From: Bradyrhizobium sp. WSM1743
GTDB taxonomy: Bacteria > Pseudomonadota > Alphaproteobacteria > Rhizobiales > Xanthobacteraceae
NCBI RefSeq assembly: GCF_000473065.1
Contig: NZ_AXAZ01000003.1
Location: forward strand, 124,001-188,000
Reading direction: 5' to 3'
DNA length: 64,000 bases
In this document: positions 24,634-33,388 of the stretch, piece after piece
How positions within the stretch are numbered: position 1 is the stretch's first letter
Layout of the letters: each line of letters begins with the position of its first letter
Program-made: the position numbers and the translations under genes
Notes under the pieces: model-generated
Database searches by the model: none
What the model was told of the DNA's origin: nothing
What the model saw: the letters and a program-made list of their open reading frames with translations, nothing else

Positions 24634-26091
24634 ATGGTGACTGAAACGACGAGCGCCGTCACTGACAAGATCCGCTGCGATGCTTGTCCGGTGATGTGCT
24701 ACATCAAGCCGGGCGCGGCGGGCGCCTGTGACCGCTACGCCAACCATGACGGCAAGCTCGTCCGCGTCGATCCGCATGTAATTCTGGAGCGCACGGTCTC
24801 GCATGGCGGCAAGCTCGTTCCGTTCAGCCGCACGGAAGATTGGGACGGCAAGATCGTCCACGAGCCTTCAACCTTTGTAACGGCGATCGGCGCGGGTACG
24901 ACCTACCCCGACTACAAGCCTGCGCCGTTCATCGTCTCCGCGGAGGTCGACGGCATCGACATGGTGACCGTGGTCACCGAGGGCATCTTCTCCTATTGCG
25001 GCATCAAGGTGAAGATCGACACCGACCGCTATCTCGGCCCGGAGACCGCGACCGTGCGCGCGCAAGGCGAGGCGGTCGGCCACGTCACCACCAGCGAGTA
25101 CGGCTCGCAGATGCTGTCGCTCGGCGGCGTGCATCATCTCACCGGCGGCTCCAAGAAAGAGGGCCGCGTCACCTGCGACACGCTGATGGACCTCGCCAAT
25201 TGCAAGGCGGTGGAGCTCACCATCGACGGCGGCGCCACGGTGGTCGTGCAGGCGGGCCAGCCGCCGATCGTCAACGGCGTCAAGGAAGAGCGCATGCGCG
25301 TCGGCTGCGGCTCGGCGACGATCGGCATGTTCGCCAAGCAGTGGCACGGCAAGGTGGACGAGGTCGTCGTGGTCGACGACCACATCACCGGCGTGCTCAG
25401 CGAGCATCAGGCGGGCAAGCTGCTCGACATTGCCGACACCGGCATCAAGATGAAGGGCCGTCGCTCGACGCCCGGCCGCTATTTTCAGGTCGCCGATCCC
25501 GGCACGGGCTGGGGCGGCACCAACATCTCCGATCCCTTGTCGATCCTCGGCCCGTTCGATCCCAAGGAAGCAAAGCCCGGGCTGACCATGCTGATGGTGT
25601 CCACCACCGGCGAGCATTCGTCCTATTACGTGCTCGACGAGTCCTTGAAGCCGGTCGAGACTGAAATGCCGGCCGATTTGAAATTCTCGGTCGAACGCAT
25701 CCAGGAAAATTGCGAGCCGGCGCTGTGCACGGTGCTGTTCATGGCGGGTGCCGGCGGCTCGCTGCGCGCGGGCGTCACCGACAATCCGGTGCGGCTGACG
25801 CGCTCGGTGAAGGACGCGCTGACGCGCGTCACCAGCGGCGGCGCGCCGGTCTATGTCTGGCCCGGCGGCGGCATCACCTACATGGTCGATGTGACGCAGA
25901 TGCCTTCGGGCGCGTTCGGCTATGTGCCGACGCCGGCGCTGGTTGCGCCGATCGAGTTCACGATGAAGCTGTCCGACTATGCCGCGCTCGGCGGTCACAT
26001 GGATTACGTGAAGCCGCTTTCGGAAGTGCAGAACGGTGACGATGTCCGGCAGCTGCCCTGGCAGAACCCGATTCCGGGGCCGCGGGCATGA
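24634..26091 (+). CDS. hnr: 6-hydroxynicotinate reductase
   Basis: Protein of 485 residues that I recognise as the 6-hydroxynicotinate reductase family, known from the nicotinate fermenter Eubacterium barkeri and found in Bradyrhizobium genomes. The N-terminal CX2CX3CX9C (CDACPVMC, then C32) should bind a 4Fe-4S cluster. The enzyme reduces 6-hydroxynicotinate to 1,4,5,6-tetrahydro-6-oxonicotinate with ferredoxin-type electrons. I use the ATG at 24634. ATG 24622 lies within the operator palindrome, GTG 24637 is also possible, and none has a ribosome binding site, so the message may be nearly leaderless. The stop overlaps the next gene by 4 bases. Confidence 0.8.
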   Translation: MVTETTSAVTDKIRCDACPVMCYIKPGAAGACDRYANHDGKLVRVDPHVILERTVSHGGKLVPFSRTEDWDGKIVHEPSTFVTAIGAGTTYPDYKPAPFIVSAEVDGIDMVTVVTEGIFSYCGIKVKIDTDRYLGPETATVRAQGEAVGHVTTSEYGSQMLSLGGVHHLTGGSKKEGRVTCDTLMDLANCKAVELTIDGGATVVVQAGQPPIVNGVKEERMRVGCGSATIGMFAKQWHGKVDEVVVVDDHITGVLSEHQAGKLLDIADTGIKMKGRRSTPGRYFQVADPGTGWGGTNISDPLSILGPFDPKEAKPGLTMLMVSTTGEHSSYYVLDESLKPVETEMPADLKFSVERIQENCEPALCTVLFMAGAGGSLRAGVTDNPVRLTRSVKDALTRVTSGGAPVYVWPGGGITYMVDVTQMPSGAFGYVPTPALVAPIEFTMKLSDYAALGGHMDYVKPLSEVQNGDDVRQLPWQNPIPGPRA

Positions 26092-26984
26092 CACGGCTCC
26101 CGCAAATCGCATTGCTGTCTGATGGCCGGCGGCTGCATTTGCAGGATGGACCGATTGATCTGATCGTGGAGGCCAGGGGGCGCGCGGACGCGGTGCGGGC
26201 GGCCTATGAGGCCGCGGCGCTGCGGTTCACCGGATTACTCGACGAGCTTTGCGCCGAACTGCCGGAATTGCGATCGGCCGCTGAGGGGCGGACGTCGCTG
26301 AAGGGCGTCGTGGCGCGTCGCATGCACGCCGCGGTGGCGCCCTATGCCGCTGATTGCTTCATCACGCCGATGGCGGCCGTTGCCGGCAGCGGGGCGGAGG
26401 AGATCCTGGGTGCGATGCTGGACGCTGCGACGCTGGATCGGGCCTACGTCAACAATGGCGGCGACATCGCGCTGCATCTCGGCGCCGGTGAGCATTTTGC
26501 CGTTGGCCTGATGGACCGGCCGGACCGCGGCGGTGTGATGCGGACCATGAGGGTCGATGCGAACGATCCGGTACGCGGCATTGCGACGAGCGGACGGCAC
26601 GGCCGCAGCTTTTCGCTTGGGATCGCCGATGCTGTAACTGTGCTGGCGGCAACTGCTTCGCAGGCCGATGCGGCCGCGACCGTGATCGCCAATGCCGTCG
26701 ATCTGCCCGGGCATCCCGCCATCATCCGCAAGCGTGCGAACGAGATTCAGCCCGACAGCGATCTCGGCGCGCGCCTCGTGACCTGCGATGTCGGCGAGTT
26801 GTCTCACAATGAGATCGCGGCCGCGCTGGAATCTGGCGCGGAATGTGCACGGCGATTGTTCGATCGCGGATTGATCGAGGGTGCCGTGCTGCGGCTTTGT
26901 GGTGATATGCTTGTCATAGGACCCAAGGATATAGAAGGGCAACGAACGCGCCCGCTCGTGCTGGAGAACGCGGTTGGTGCCTGA
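26088..26984 (+). CDS. UPF0280 family protein (ApbE-like fold)
   Basis: Protein of 298 residues of the UPF0280 family, whose fold is related to the ApbE flavin transferase. Visible landmarks are MTPMAAVAGSGAEEIL-like FITPMAAVAGSGAEEI, AYVNNGGDIALHL and GIATSGRHGRSFSLGIADAVTV. These parallel the ApbE segments that bind flavin and metal. It starts inside the reductase stop codon (ATGA), so tight coupling with the reductase is likely. I infer a cofactor-insertion or flavinylation role for the reductase. Direct evidence is lacking, and an enzymatic role in the pathway is an alternative. Confidence 0.75.
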   Translation: MTRLPQIALLSDGRRLHLQDGPIDLIVEARGRADAVRAAYEAAALRFTGLLDELCAELPELRSAAEGRTSLKGVVARRMHAAVAPYAADCFITPMAAVAGSGAEEILGAMLDAATLDRAYVNNGGDIALHLGAGEHFAVGLMDRPDRGGVMRTMRVDANDPVRGIATSGRHGRSFSLGIADAVTVLAATASQADAAATVIANAVDLPGHPAIIRKRANEIQPDSDLGARLVTCDVGELSHNEIAAALESGAECARRLFDRGLIEGAVLRLCGDMLVIGPKDIEGQRTRPLVLENAVGA

Positions 26985-26999
26985 ACAGGGAAGCGAAAC

Positions 27000-27584
27000 A
27001 TGAGCGCGATCATCCGCAAGATCGTCACGGTCGTCGAAGAGACGCAGATGGAGATGGGCCGCCAGGTCTCGCCGCCGACGCGGCGCGCCGCGGCGATCGC
27101 CGTGATCGAGAATCCTTTTGCCGGGAAATATGTCGAGGATCTCTCGCCGCTGATCGCGATCGGCGAGGAGCTCGGCGAACTCTTGTCGAAGCGCGCGGTG
27201 GCCGCGCTCGGCATCGATGGCGCCAAGGCGCAGAGCTACGGCAAGGCCGCGGCCGTCGGCGAGAACGGCGAGCTGGAGCACGCCGCCGCGATCCTCCATC
27301 CCAAGATGGGCGCGCCGGTGCGTAAAGTTCTGGGCAAAGGCGCGGCGCTGATCCCCTCGTCGAAGAAGCGGAGCGGTCCGGGCACGACGCTGGACATTCC
27401 GCTCGGGCACAAGGACGCGGCCTTCGTGCGCAGTCATTTCGACGGCATGGAAGTGCAGATCAACGACGCGCCGCGCGCCAACGAGATCATGGTGGCGGTC
27501 GCCGTTACCGACAGCGGCCGTCCGCTGCCGCGCGTGGGCGGGCTGACGGTCGCGGAGATCAAGGGCGAAGACGGTCTGAGATAG
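27000..27584 (+). CDS. AA_synth (DUF1185) family protein
   Basis: Protein of 194 residues of the 'amino acid synthesis' family (DUF1185). It begins IIRKIVTVVEETQMEMGR and contains AAIAVIENPFAGKYVEDLSPL, VRKVLGKGAALIPSSKKR and IMVAVAVTDSGRPLPRVGG. Family function is not firmly known, and members often lie in operons for heterocycle or amide catabolism. It follows the UPF0280 gene by 15 bases, with a GGGAAG ribosome binding site. It precedes the ABC transporter, so it belongs to the reductase operon. A hydrolase or isomerase step after ring reduction is one possibility. Confidence 0.75.
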   Translation: MSAIIRKIVTVVEETQMEMGRQVSPPTRRAAAIAVIENPFAGKYVEDLSPLIAIGEELGELLSKRAVAALGIDGAKAQSYGKAAAVGENGELEHAAAILHPKMGAPVRKVLGKGAALIPSSKKRSGPGTTLDIPLGHKDAAFVRSHFDGMEVQINDAPRANEIMVAVAVTDSGRPLPRVGGLTVAEIKGEDGLR

Positions 27585-27612
27585 AGCAAGAGAGTTAAAA
27601 CTGGAGGTTGGG

Positions 27613-28815
27613 ATGCGAGCAAGAAATACTATCGTCGGCGCGGCCTTCGCGCTTCTGGCGGGCGGCATGGCTCATTCGGCCCTGGCGCAGGACATCAAGA
27701 TCGGCGAGATCAACAGCTATTCGCTGCTGCCGGCCTTCACCGAGCCCTATCGCAAGGGCTGGCAGCTCGCGGTCGAAGAGATCAATGCGGCCGGCGGCAT
27801 CAACGGCAAGAAGCTCGTCGTCGTCTCCAAGGACGACGGCGGCAAGCCGGCCGACGCGCAGACCGCCGCCAACGAGCTCGTCTCGAGCGAGGGCGTCGCG
27901 ATGCTCGCTGGCACGTTCCTGTCGAACATCGGTCTTGCGGTCTCGGACTTCGCCAACCAGAAGAAGGTGTTCTTCCTGGCTGCCGAGCCGCTGACGGACG
28001 CCATCACCTGGTCCAAGGGCAACAAGTACACCTTCCGCCTGCGTCCTTCCAACTACATGCAGGCGGCGATGCTGGTGGAAGCCGCCAGCAAGCTGCCAGC
28101 GAAACGCTGGGCGACGATCGCGCCGAACTATGAATATGGCCAGTCGGCCGTCGCGGTGTTCAAGAAGCTGATGTCGGAGAAGCGCCCGGACATCCAGTGG
28201 GTGGACGAGCAATGGCCGCCGCAGGGCAAGATCGACGCCGGCCCGGTGGTGCAGGCGGTTGCCGCCGCCAACCCGGAAGCGATCCTCAACGTCACCTTCG
28301 GTGCCGACCTCGTCAAGCTCGTGCGCGAAGGCAACACCCGCGGCCTGTTCAAGGGGCGCGAGGTTGTCTCCTTCCTGACCGGCGAGCCCGAATATCTCGA
28401 TCCGCTCAAGGACGAGACGCCGGAGGGCTGGATCGTCACCGGCTATCCCTGGTACTCGATCAAGACGCCCGAGCATGATGCGTTCCTGAAGGCCTACCAG
28501 GCCAAGTACAACGACTATCCGCGCCTCGGCTCGATCGTCGGCTACCAGACCATCAAGTCGGCGGCCGCCATTCTCGCGAAGGCCGGCTCGACCGATCCGG
28601 AGAAGCTGATTGTTGCGGCGGAAGGGCTCTCCATGCCGTCGCCGTTCGGCGAGATCACCTTCCGTAAGATCGACCATCAGTCGACGCTCGGTGCCTTTGT
28701 CGGCAAGACTGCGTTGAAGGACGGCAAGGGCGTGATGGTGGACTCGTCCTACAAGAAGGGTGCGGACTATCTGCCGAGCGATGCCGAAGTCGAGAAGCTG
28801 CGTCCGAAGGACTAA
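27613..28815 (+). CDS. Branched-chain-type ABC transporter substrate-binding protein
   Basis: Periplasmic binding protein of 400 residues (type I, LivK-like). A signal peptide ending HSALAQ is followed by DIKIGEINSYSLLPAFTEPYRKGWQLAVEEINAAGGINGKK, the usual family start. GGAGG at 27603-27607 supports the ATG. It is followed by a fused permease and two ATPase genes, so the uptake system is complete. Its place between 6-hydroxynicotinate reductase and a MarR gene suggests uptake of nicotinate or a related pyridine carboxylate. Aromatic acids are known ligands of this family in Rhodopseudomonas and Bradyrhizobium. Confidence 0.88.
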   Translation: MRARNTIVGAAFALLAGGMAHSALAQDIKIGEINSYSLLPAFTEPYRKGWQLAVEEINAAGGINGKKLVVVSKDDGGKPADAQTAANELVSSEGVAMLAGTFLSNIGLAVSDFANQKKVFFLAAEPLTDAITWSKGNKYTFRLRPSNYMQAAMLVEAASKLPAKRWATIAPNYEYGQSAVAVFKKLMSEKRPDIQWVDEQWPPQGKIDAGPVVQAVAAANPEAILNVTFGADLVKLVREGNTRGLFKGREVVSFLTGEPEYLDPLKDETPEGWIVTGYPWYSIKTPEHDAFLKAYQAKYNDYPRLGSIVGYQTIKSAAAILAKAGSTDPEKLIVAAEGLSMPSPFGEITFRKIDHQSTLGAFVGKTALKDGKGVMVDSSYKKGADYLPSDAEVEKLRPKD

Positions 28816-28851
28816 AGCGTCGTTTCGAACTCCGCTGCCGTCACGAGAAAT

Positions 28852-28939
28852 GGTGGGTTACGCCGGGCGAACTGCGCTCCGCGCAGTCGCCGGGCTAACC
28901 CGCCCTACGAAGCTCCCTCTCCCCGCAAGCGGGGAGAGG
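28852..28939. repeat. Two-hairpin intergenic repeat
   Basis: The first hairpin has arms GGTGGGTTA (28852-28860) and TAACCCGCC (28896-28904) with an inner ACTGCG/GCGCAGT stem. The second is a perfect 11-pair stem CCTCTCCCCGC-AA-GCGGGGAGAGG (28916-28939). The wording is typical of Bradyrhizobium intergenic repeats. It separates the binding-protein gene from the permease gene and may lower downstream expression, as REP elements do in other transport operons. Confidence 0.7.
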
Positions 28940-28988
28940 TGAACCAAGACCCGCGTGCTGCGGCACGCAACACCAACCCGGACCGCCG

Positions 28989-30878
28989 ATGGCCTTTTAC
29001 GTCGTACAGTTTCTGACCGGTCTCGCCAGCGCAGCGTCGCTGTTCCTGGTGGCCTCGGGCCTGTCGATCATCTTCGGCGTGACCCGGATCGTGAATTTCG
29101 CGCATGGCGCCTTCTACATGATCGGCGCCTACATCGCCTTCACGCTCACCGAACGCCTTTCCGGCGCCTTCGGCTTCTGGGGCAGCATCGTGCTGGCCGC
29201 GCTTGCGGTGGCGCTGATCGGCGTCATCGTCGAGATGGTGCTGCTCCGGCGCATCTATCATGCGCCCGAACTGTTCCAGCTCCTCGCGACCTTCGGCTTG
29301 ACCTTGATGGTCGAGGATCTCGTCGTGCTGATCTGGGGTCCCGACGACCTCGTCGGCCGCCGCGCGCCAGGGTTCAAGGGCGCGATCGACTTCTTCGGCC
29401 AGAACATCCCGAGCTACGATCTGTTCCTGATCGTGCTCGGCCCGGTCGTGCTCGGTATTCTCTGGCTGCTGTTCCAGCGCACGCGCTGGGGCGTCTTGGT
29501 GCGTGCGGCGACGCAGGACCGCGACATGGTCGCGGCTCTTGGCGTGAACCAGAAGTGGCTGTTCACGTCGGTGTTCGCGGTCGGCGTCTTCCTCGCCGCT
29601 CTTGGCGGTGCGCTCCAGATCCCGCGCGATGCCGTGCATCACGCCATGGATCTGCGCATCATCGTCGAGGTTTTCGTCGTGGTCGTGATCGGCGGCCTCG
29701 GCAGCATCGTCGGCGCGTTCGTCGCCGCCGTGCTGGTCTCCGAGCTCAATGCGTTCGGCATCCTGATCTTTCCGAAGATCTCCATCATCCTGGTTTTCCT
29801 GGTGATGGCGGTGGTGCTGATCGTGCGTCCCTGGGGCCTGTTCGGCAAGCCGGAGGCGGCCGCGCGCAAGACGCCGGGTCTCACCGTCAATCCCTGGCGG
29901 CCGCTGACGTCGAACGAGCGGCTGGCCTCGCTGGCGGCGCTCGTCATCGCGGCGACGCTGCCACTGTTTGCCGGCAATTACGCGCTGACCGTCGGCTCGG
30001 AGATCGCGATCTTCGTGATCTTCGCGGTCAGCCTGCACTTCCTGATGTCGGTCGGCGGGCTCGCCTCGTTCGGTCACGCCGCCTATTTCGGGCTAGGTGC
30101 CTACGGCATTGCCTTCCTCGCCAAGATGGCGGGGCTGCCGATGATCGTGTGCCTGTTGCTCGGCCCTTTGCTCGGCTGTCTGGGCGCCGCGGTGTTCGGC
30201 TTCTTCGCGGTGCAGCTCTCCGGCGTCTATTTCGCGATGCTGACGCTCGCCTTCGCGCAGATCGTATGGTCGATCGCGTTCCAGTGGGTGAACGTGACAG
30301 GCGGCGACAACGGCATTCTGGGCCTCTGGCCGTCGAGCTGGGCGGCGAGCCCGTCGCATTTCTATTGGCTGGCGCTGGGCGTCGCGGCGCTGGTCACGAT
30401 CGCGCTGCGGGCCATGGTGTTCTCGCCGTTTGGCTACGCGCTTCGTGCCACGCGTGACTCGCTTCTGCGCAGCGAGGCGATCGGCATCGATGCCAAGCGC
30501 ATCCAGTGGACCGCTTTCGTGATTGCAGGCACGACCGCCGGCATCGGCGGTGCGCTGTTCGCCTACCTCAAGGGCAGCGTGTTCCCCGACAATCTCGGCA
30601 TCTCGCTCTCGGTCGACGCGCTGGTCATGGTGCTGCTCGGCGGTGTCGAGACGGTGTCGGGCGCGGTGATCGGTGCCATCGTCTACAAGGCTTTGAACAT
30701 CTGGCTGGTCAGCCAGACCGATCTGTCAAAGCTCGTGCTCGGCGGCTTCATCATGCTGATCGTCGTTGTCTTCCCGAAGGGCATCGTCGGCATGCTGGAG
30801 ATGCTGGCGCAGCGCCGCAGGAAGTCCTCGCCGCCGGGATCCCCCTTGCTTGCCAAGCCGATCGAGTCCGCCGAATGA
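28989..30878 (+). CDS. Fused LivH-LivM ABC transporter permease
   Basis: Inner-membrane protein of 629 residues combining both permease subunits of a branched-chain-type transporter. Residues 1-290 resemble LivH (GLSIIFGVTRIVNFAHGAFYMIGAY), and residues 310-610 resemble LivM (SVGGLASFGHAAYFGLGAYGIAFLA). A hydrophilic linker around residue 295 (ARKTPGLTVNPWRPLTSNER) joins them. Such fusions occur in this family. The stop overlaps the start of the first ATPase gene by 4 bases. No ribosome binding site is evident before the ATG at 28989. Confidence 0.88.
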   Translation: MAFYVVQFLTGLASAASLFLVASGLSIIFGVTRIVNFAHGAFYMIGAYIAFTLTERLSGAFGFWGSIVLAALAVALIGVIVEMVLLRRIYHAPELFQLLATFGLTLMVEDLVVLIWGPDDLVGRRAPGFKGAIDFFGQNIPSYDLFLIVLGPVVLGILWLLFQRTRWGVLVRAATQDRDMVAALGVNQKWLFTSVFAVGVFLAALGGALQIPRDAVHHAMDLRIIVEVFVVVVIGGLGSIVGAFVAAVLVSELNAFGILIFPKISIILVFLVMAVVLIVRPWGLFGKPEAAARKTPGLTVNPWRPLTSNERLASLAALVIAATLPLFAGNYALTVGSEIAIFVIFAVSLHFLMSVGGLASFGHAAYFGLGAYGIAFLAKMAGLPMIVCLLLGPLLGCLGAAVFGFFAVQLSGVYFAMLTLAFAQIVWSIAFQWVNVTGGDNGILGLWPSSWAASPSHFYWLALGVAALVTIALRAMVFSPFGYALRATRDSLLRSEAIGIDAKRIQWTAFVIAGTTAGIGGALFAYLKGSVFPDNLGISLSVDALVMVLLGGVETVSGAVIGAIVYKALNIWLVSQTDLSKLVLGGFIMLIVVVFPKGIVGMLEMLAQRRRKSSPPGSPLLAKPIESAE

Positions 30879-31666
30879 GCGTCGCACCCCCACTTCTCAC
30901 GGTCGAAGGCCTGACCAAATCCTATGGCGGCATCCATGCCGTGCGCGGTGTCTCGTTCGCGCTGCAGGCCGGCGAGATCCTGGCGCTGATCGGGCCGAAC
31001 GGCGCGGGCAAGAGCACCTGCTTCGATATGCTCAACGGCCAGAACAAGCCGGACTCGGGGCACGTCCGCCTGCTGGGTGAAGAAATCACAGGCAGGAAGC
31101 CGCGTGAGGTCTGGCGGCTCGGCGTTGGGCGCACGTTCCAGATCACCGCGACCTTCGCCACCATGACCGTGCGCGAGAACGTGCAGGTCGCGCTGATCTC
31201 GCACGGGAGGCAGCTGTTCAATCTCTTCGGCTCGGCGCCGAAGTTCGACCGCGGCGAGGCCGGCCGCCTGCTCGAACTGGTCGGGATGGGCGGCTACGCG
31301 GACCGTCCCTGCGGCGAGCTCGCCTATGGCGACCTCAAGCGGCTCGAGCTTGCGGTCGCGCTCGCCAACCAGCCAAAACTGCTCTTGATGGACGAGCCGA
31401 CCGCCGGCATGGCGCCGCGCGAGCGGGTCGACCTGATGCGGCTGACCGCGCGCATCGCGCGCGAAAAATCGATCGGCGTGCTCTTCACCGAGCACGACAT
31501 GGACGTGGTGTTCGAGCATGCCGACCGCATCATCGTGCTCAACCGCGGTACGTTGATCGCCGAGGGCTCGCCGGCCGAGGTCCGTGGTAATCCCCAGGTG
31601 CAGGCGGTCTATCTCGGCGAGGGCCTGGTCTACGATGCCCGCCATCGCGAGGGAGCCTCCACATGA
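30875..31666 (+). CDS. LivG-type ABC transporter ATPase
   Basis: ATPase of 263 residues. Walker A is GPNGAGKS, the signature is the LivG-like GELAYGDLKRLELAVALA, Walker B is LLLMDEPTAGMAP, and the H-loop is LFTEHDMDV. The ATG lies within the permease stop (ATGA). The stop overlaps the next ATPase gene in the same way, so three transporter genes are translationally coupled. It energises uptake of the ligand of the binding protein at 27.6 kb. Confidence 0.9.
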   Translation: MSVAPPLLTVEGLTKSYGGIHAVRGVSFALQAGEILALIGPNGAGKSTCFDMLNGQNKPDSGHVRLLGEEITGRKPREVWRLGVGRTFQITATFATMTVRENVQVALISHGRQLFNLFGSAPKFDRGEAGRLLELVGMGGYADRPCGELAYGDLKRLELAVALANQPKLLLMDEPTAGMAPRERVDLMRLTARIAREKSIGVLFTEHDMDVVFEHADRIIVLNRGTLIAEGSPAEVRGNPQVQAVYLGEGLVYDARHREGAST

Positions 31667-32367
31667 AGCTCACGGTGCAGGACCTCAACAGCCACTATGG
31701 CCCGGCGCACATCCTGTTCGACATCGGCTTCGAGGTCGGCGAGGGTGAGGTGGTTGCGCTGCTGGGTCGAAACGGCGCGGGCAAGTCGACGACGTTCCGG
31801 TCGATCGTCGGCCTCGTCGCCCAGCGCTCCGGCCGGATCATGTTCGAGGGCAAGGACGTCTCGGCGAAGCCGACACACGAGATCGTGCGCGAAGGCCTCG
31901 GCTACGTGCCGGAGGAGCGGCGCATCTTCACGGACTTGACCGTCGAGGAGAATCTCGAAGTCGGCCGCCAGCCGAAGCGCCCGAACGCGCCGCACTGGAC
32001 GCGCGAAAAACTGTTCGCGCTGTTTCCGAACCTCGGCGAGATGAAGAACCGCCCCGGCGGCCGCATGAGCGGCGGCGAGCAGCAGATGCTCACGATCGCG
32101 CGCACGCTGATGGGCAATCCATCGCTGGTGCTGCTGGACGAGCCGTCGGAGGGCCTGTCGCCGAAGATCGTGGAGCAGATGGTCGATGCCATCCTGACCA
32201 TGAAGAAGGAAGGCGTCAGCATCGTCGTCTCCGAGCAGAATCTGCATTTCGCGCGGCTGATCTCGGATCGCGCCTACATCATCGAGCGCGGCCGCATCTG
32301 CTTCGGCGGCACCATGGCCGAGCTCGATGCGCGTCCGGATATCCGCGACGCGCATTTGTCGTTGTAA
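31663..32367 (+). CDS. LivF-type ABC transporter ATPase
   Basis: ATPase of 234 residues. Walker A is GRNGAGKST, the signature is RMSGGEQQMLTIARTL, Walker B is LVLLDEPSEGLSP, and the H-loop is IVVSEQNLHFARLI. It is the second nucleotide-binding subunit of the transporter and the last transport gene before a MarR regulator 14 bases downstream. The start overlaps the LivG stop. Confidence 0.9.
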   Translation: MKLTVQDLNSHYGPAHILFDIGFEVGEGEVVALLGRNGAGKSTTFRSIVGLVAQRSGRIMFEGKDVSAKPTHEIVREGLGYVPEERRIFTDLTVEENLEVGRQPKRPNAPHWTREKLFALFPNLGEMKNRPGGRMSGGEQQMLTIARTLMGNPSLVLLDEPSEGLSPKIVEQMVDAILTMKKEGVSIVVSEQNLHFARLISDRAYIIERGRICFGGTMAELDARPDIRDAHLSL

Positions 32368-32381
32368 GGGGTGGGGCACGG

Positions 32382-32837
32382 ATGGCGAGAAGCGTCGCGG
32401 CGAAAAAAAACGCTAAACCGGCGAAGCCGCCTTACGTGCTCGACGAGCAGGTCGGCTTCATCCTGCGCCAGGTCTGGCAGCGCCACAGCTCGATCTTTTC
32501 CCGCGACATCGGCACCAACCTGACGCCGACCCAATGGGCGGCGCTGTCGAAACTGGCCGAGACCGGGCCGTGCTCGCAGAACCAGCTCGGGCGCCTGACG
32601 GCGATGGACGTCGCGACCATCAAGGGCGTGATCGATCGTCTCACCGCGCGGGGCCTCACAGAGACAAGCCAGGATCCCGAGGACGGGCGGCGGCTGCTGG
32701 TCAGCCTGACCCGCGCCGGTCAGCAGCTTGCCGAAAAGCTGGCGCCGAATGCGCTGGCGATCACCCGCGAGACGCTGGCGCCGCTCGACACGAAAGAGCG
32801 CGAGACGCTGATGGCGCTGCTCAACAAGCTCAGATGA
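32382..32837 (+). CDS. MarR family transcriptional regulator
   Basis: Winged-helix regulator of 151 residues with the MarR core TPTQWAALSKLAETGPCSQNQLGRLTAMDVATIKGVIDRL and the wing DPEDGRRLLVSLT. It lies 14 bases after livF in the putative nicotinate operon. NicR/BpsR, the known nicotinate-pathway repressors, are MarR proteins that respond to 6-hydroxynicotinate, so this gene is the natural candidate for the palindromes at 24.6 and 35.5 kb. The link is inferred from position and site symmetry. Confidence 0.88.
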   Translation: MARSVAAKKNAKPAKPPYVLDEQVGFILRQVWQRHSSIFSRDIGTNLTPTQWAALSKLAETGPCSQNQLGRLTAMDVATIKGVIDRLTARGLTETSQDPEDGRRLLVSLTRAGQQLAEKLAPNALAITRETLAPLDTKERETLMALLNKLR

Positions 32838-32840
32838 AGG

Positions 32841-32933
32841 TGCCGTAGGGTGGGCAAAGCGAGGCGTGCCCACCATCCTTTCTCGAGTCGCAAAATTCGC
32901 ACGGCGCTTCGCGCCTTTGCCTACTCTACGGCA
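32841..32933. repeat. Inverted-repeat intergenic element
   Basis: The outer arms TGCCGTAG (32841-32848) and CTACGGCA (32926-32933) enclose a hairpin around GGTGGGCA and TGCCCACC (to 32874). The GGGTGGGCAAAGCGAGGCGTG wording is typical of dispersed Bradyrhizobium elements. It follows the MarR gene and may serve as the end of the transcript. Confidence 0.65.
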
Positions 32934-32994
32934 GTTGAACAAGGTGCCGGAACTGGCGACTAACCTCGATGAAGGGTTTATCGAGGTTTTGGTC

Positions 32995-33384
32995 ATGAGA
33001 GTTGCGAGGCGCTTTGCAGTTGTCTTGAGTCTTGGTGCCGTGTTCGCGGGCCAATGCGCTCCCGCCTTGGCGGCGCAGCCTTACGAGGGCTTCTGGGCCT
33101 CGACCAAAAAGGACTGTCGCGACGACGATAGTCCCAACCGCATGAGCATCGAAGGCGGCAACCGCCTGTACTGGTACGAGACGCGGTGCCGCGCCAGCGA
33201 GATCACGGCCGACGGAAGGCTCGGCTGGAAAATGAAGCTGGCCTGCGAAGGCGAGGGCGAAAAATTTCGCTCCAATCCTCGCGTCTCCCTCGCTGCGGAT
33301 GGCAGACTGGTGATGGACAATGGTCCAGTTGGGCGGGCCAAGCGCCAGACCTATGTGCGCTGTGAGATTGCAAAGAAGCGCTGA
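32995..33384 (+). CDS. Hypothetical secreted protein
   Basis: Protein of 129 residues with a signal peptide ending PALAA, then a small basic domain. It contains four Cys residues in KDCRDD, ETRCRAS, KLACEGE and YVRCEI, which could form two disulfides in the periplasm. The ATG at 32995 begins exactly at the signal peptide and is preceded by GAGG with an 8-base spacer. No named family is recognised. The GFWASTKKDC start recalls small periplasmic proteins common in Bradyrhizobium. Confidence 0.7.
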   Translation: MRVARRFAVVLSLGAVFAGQCAPALAAQPYEGFWASTKKDCRDDDSPNRMSIEGGNRLYWYETRCRASEITADGRLGWKMKLACEGEGEKFRSNPRVSLAADGRLVMDNGPVGRAKRQTYVRCEIAKKR

Positions 33385-33388
33385 TCTC

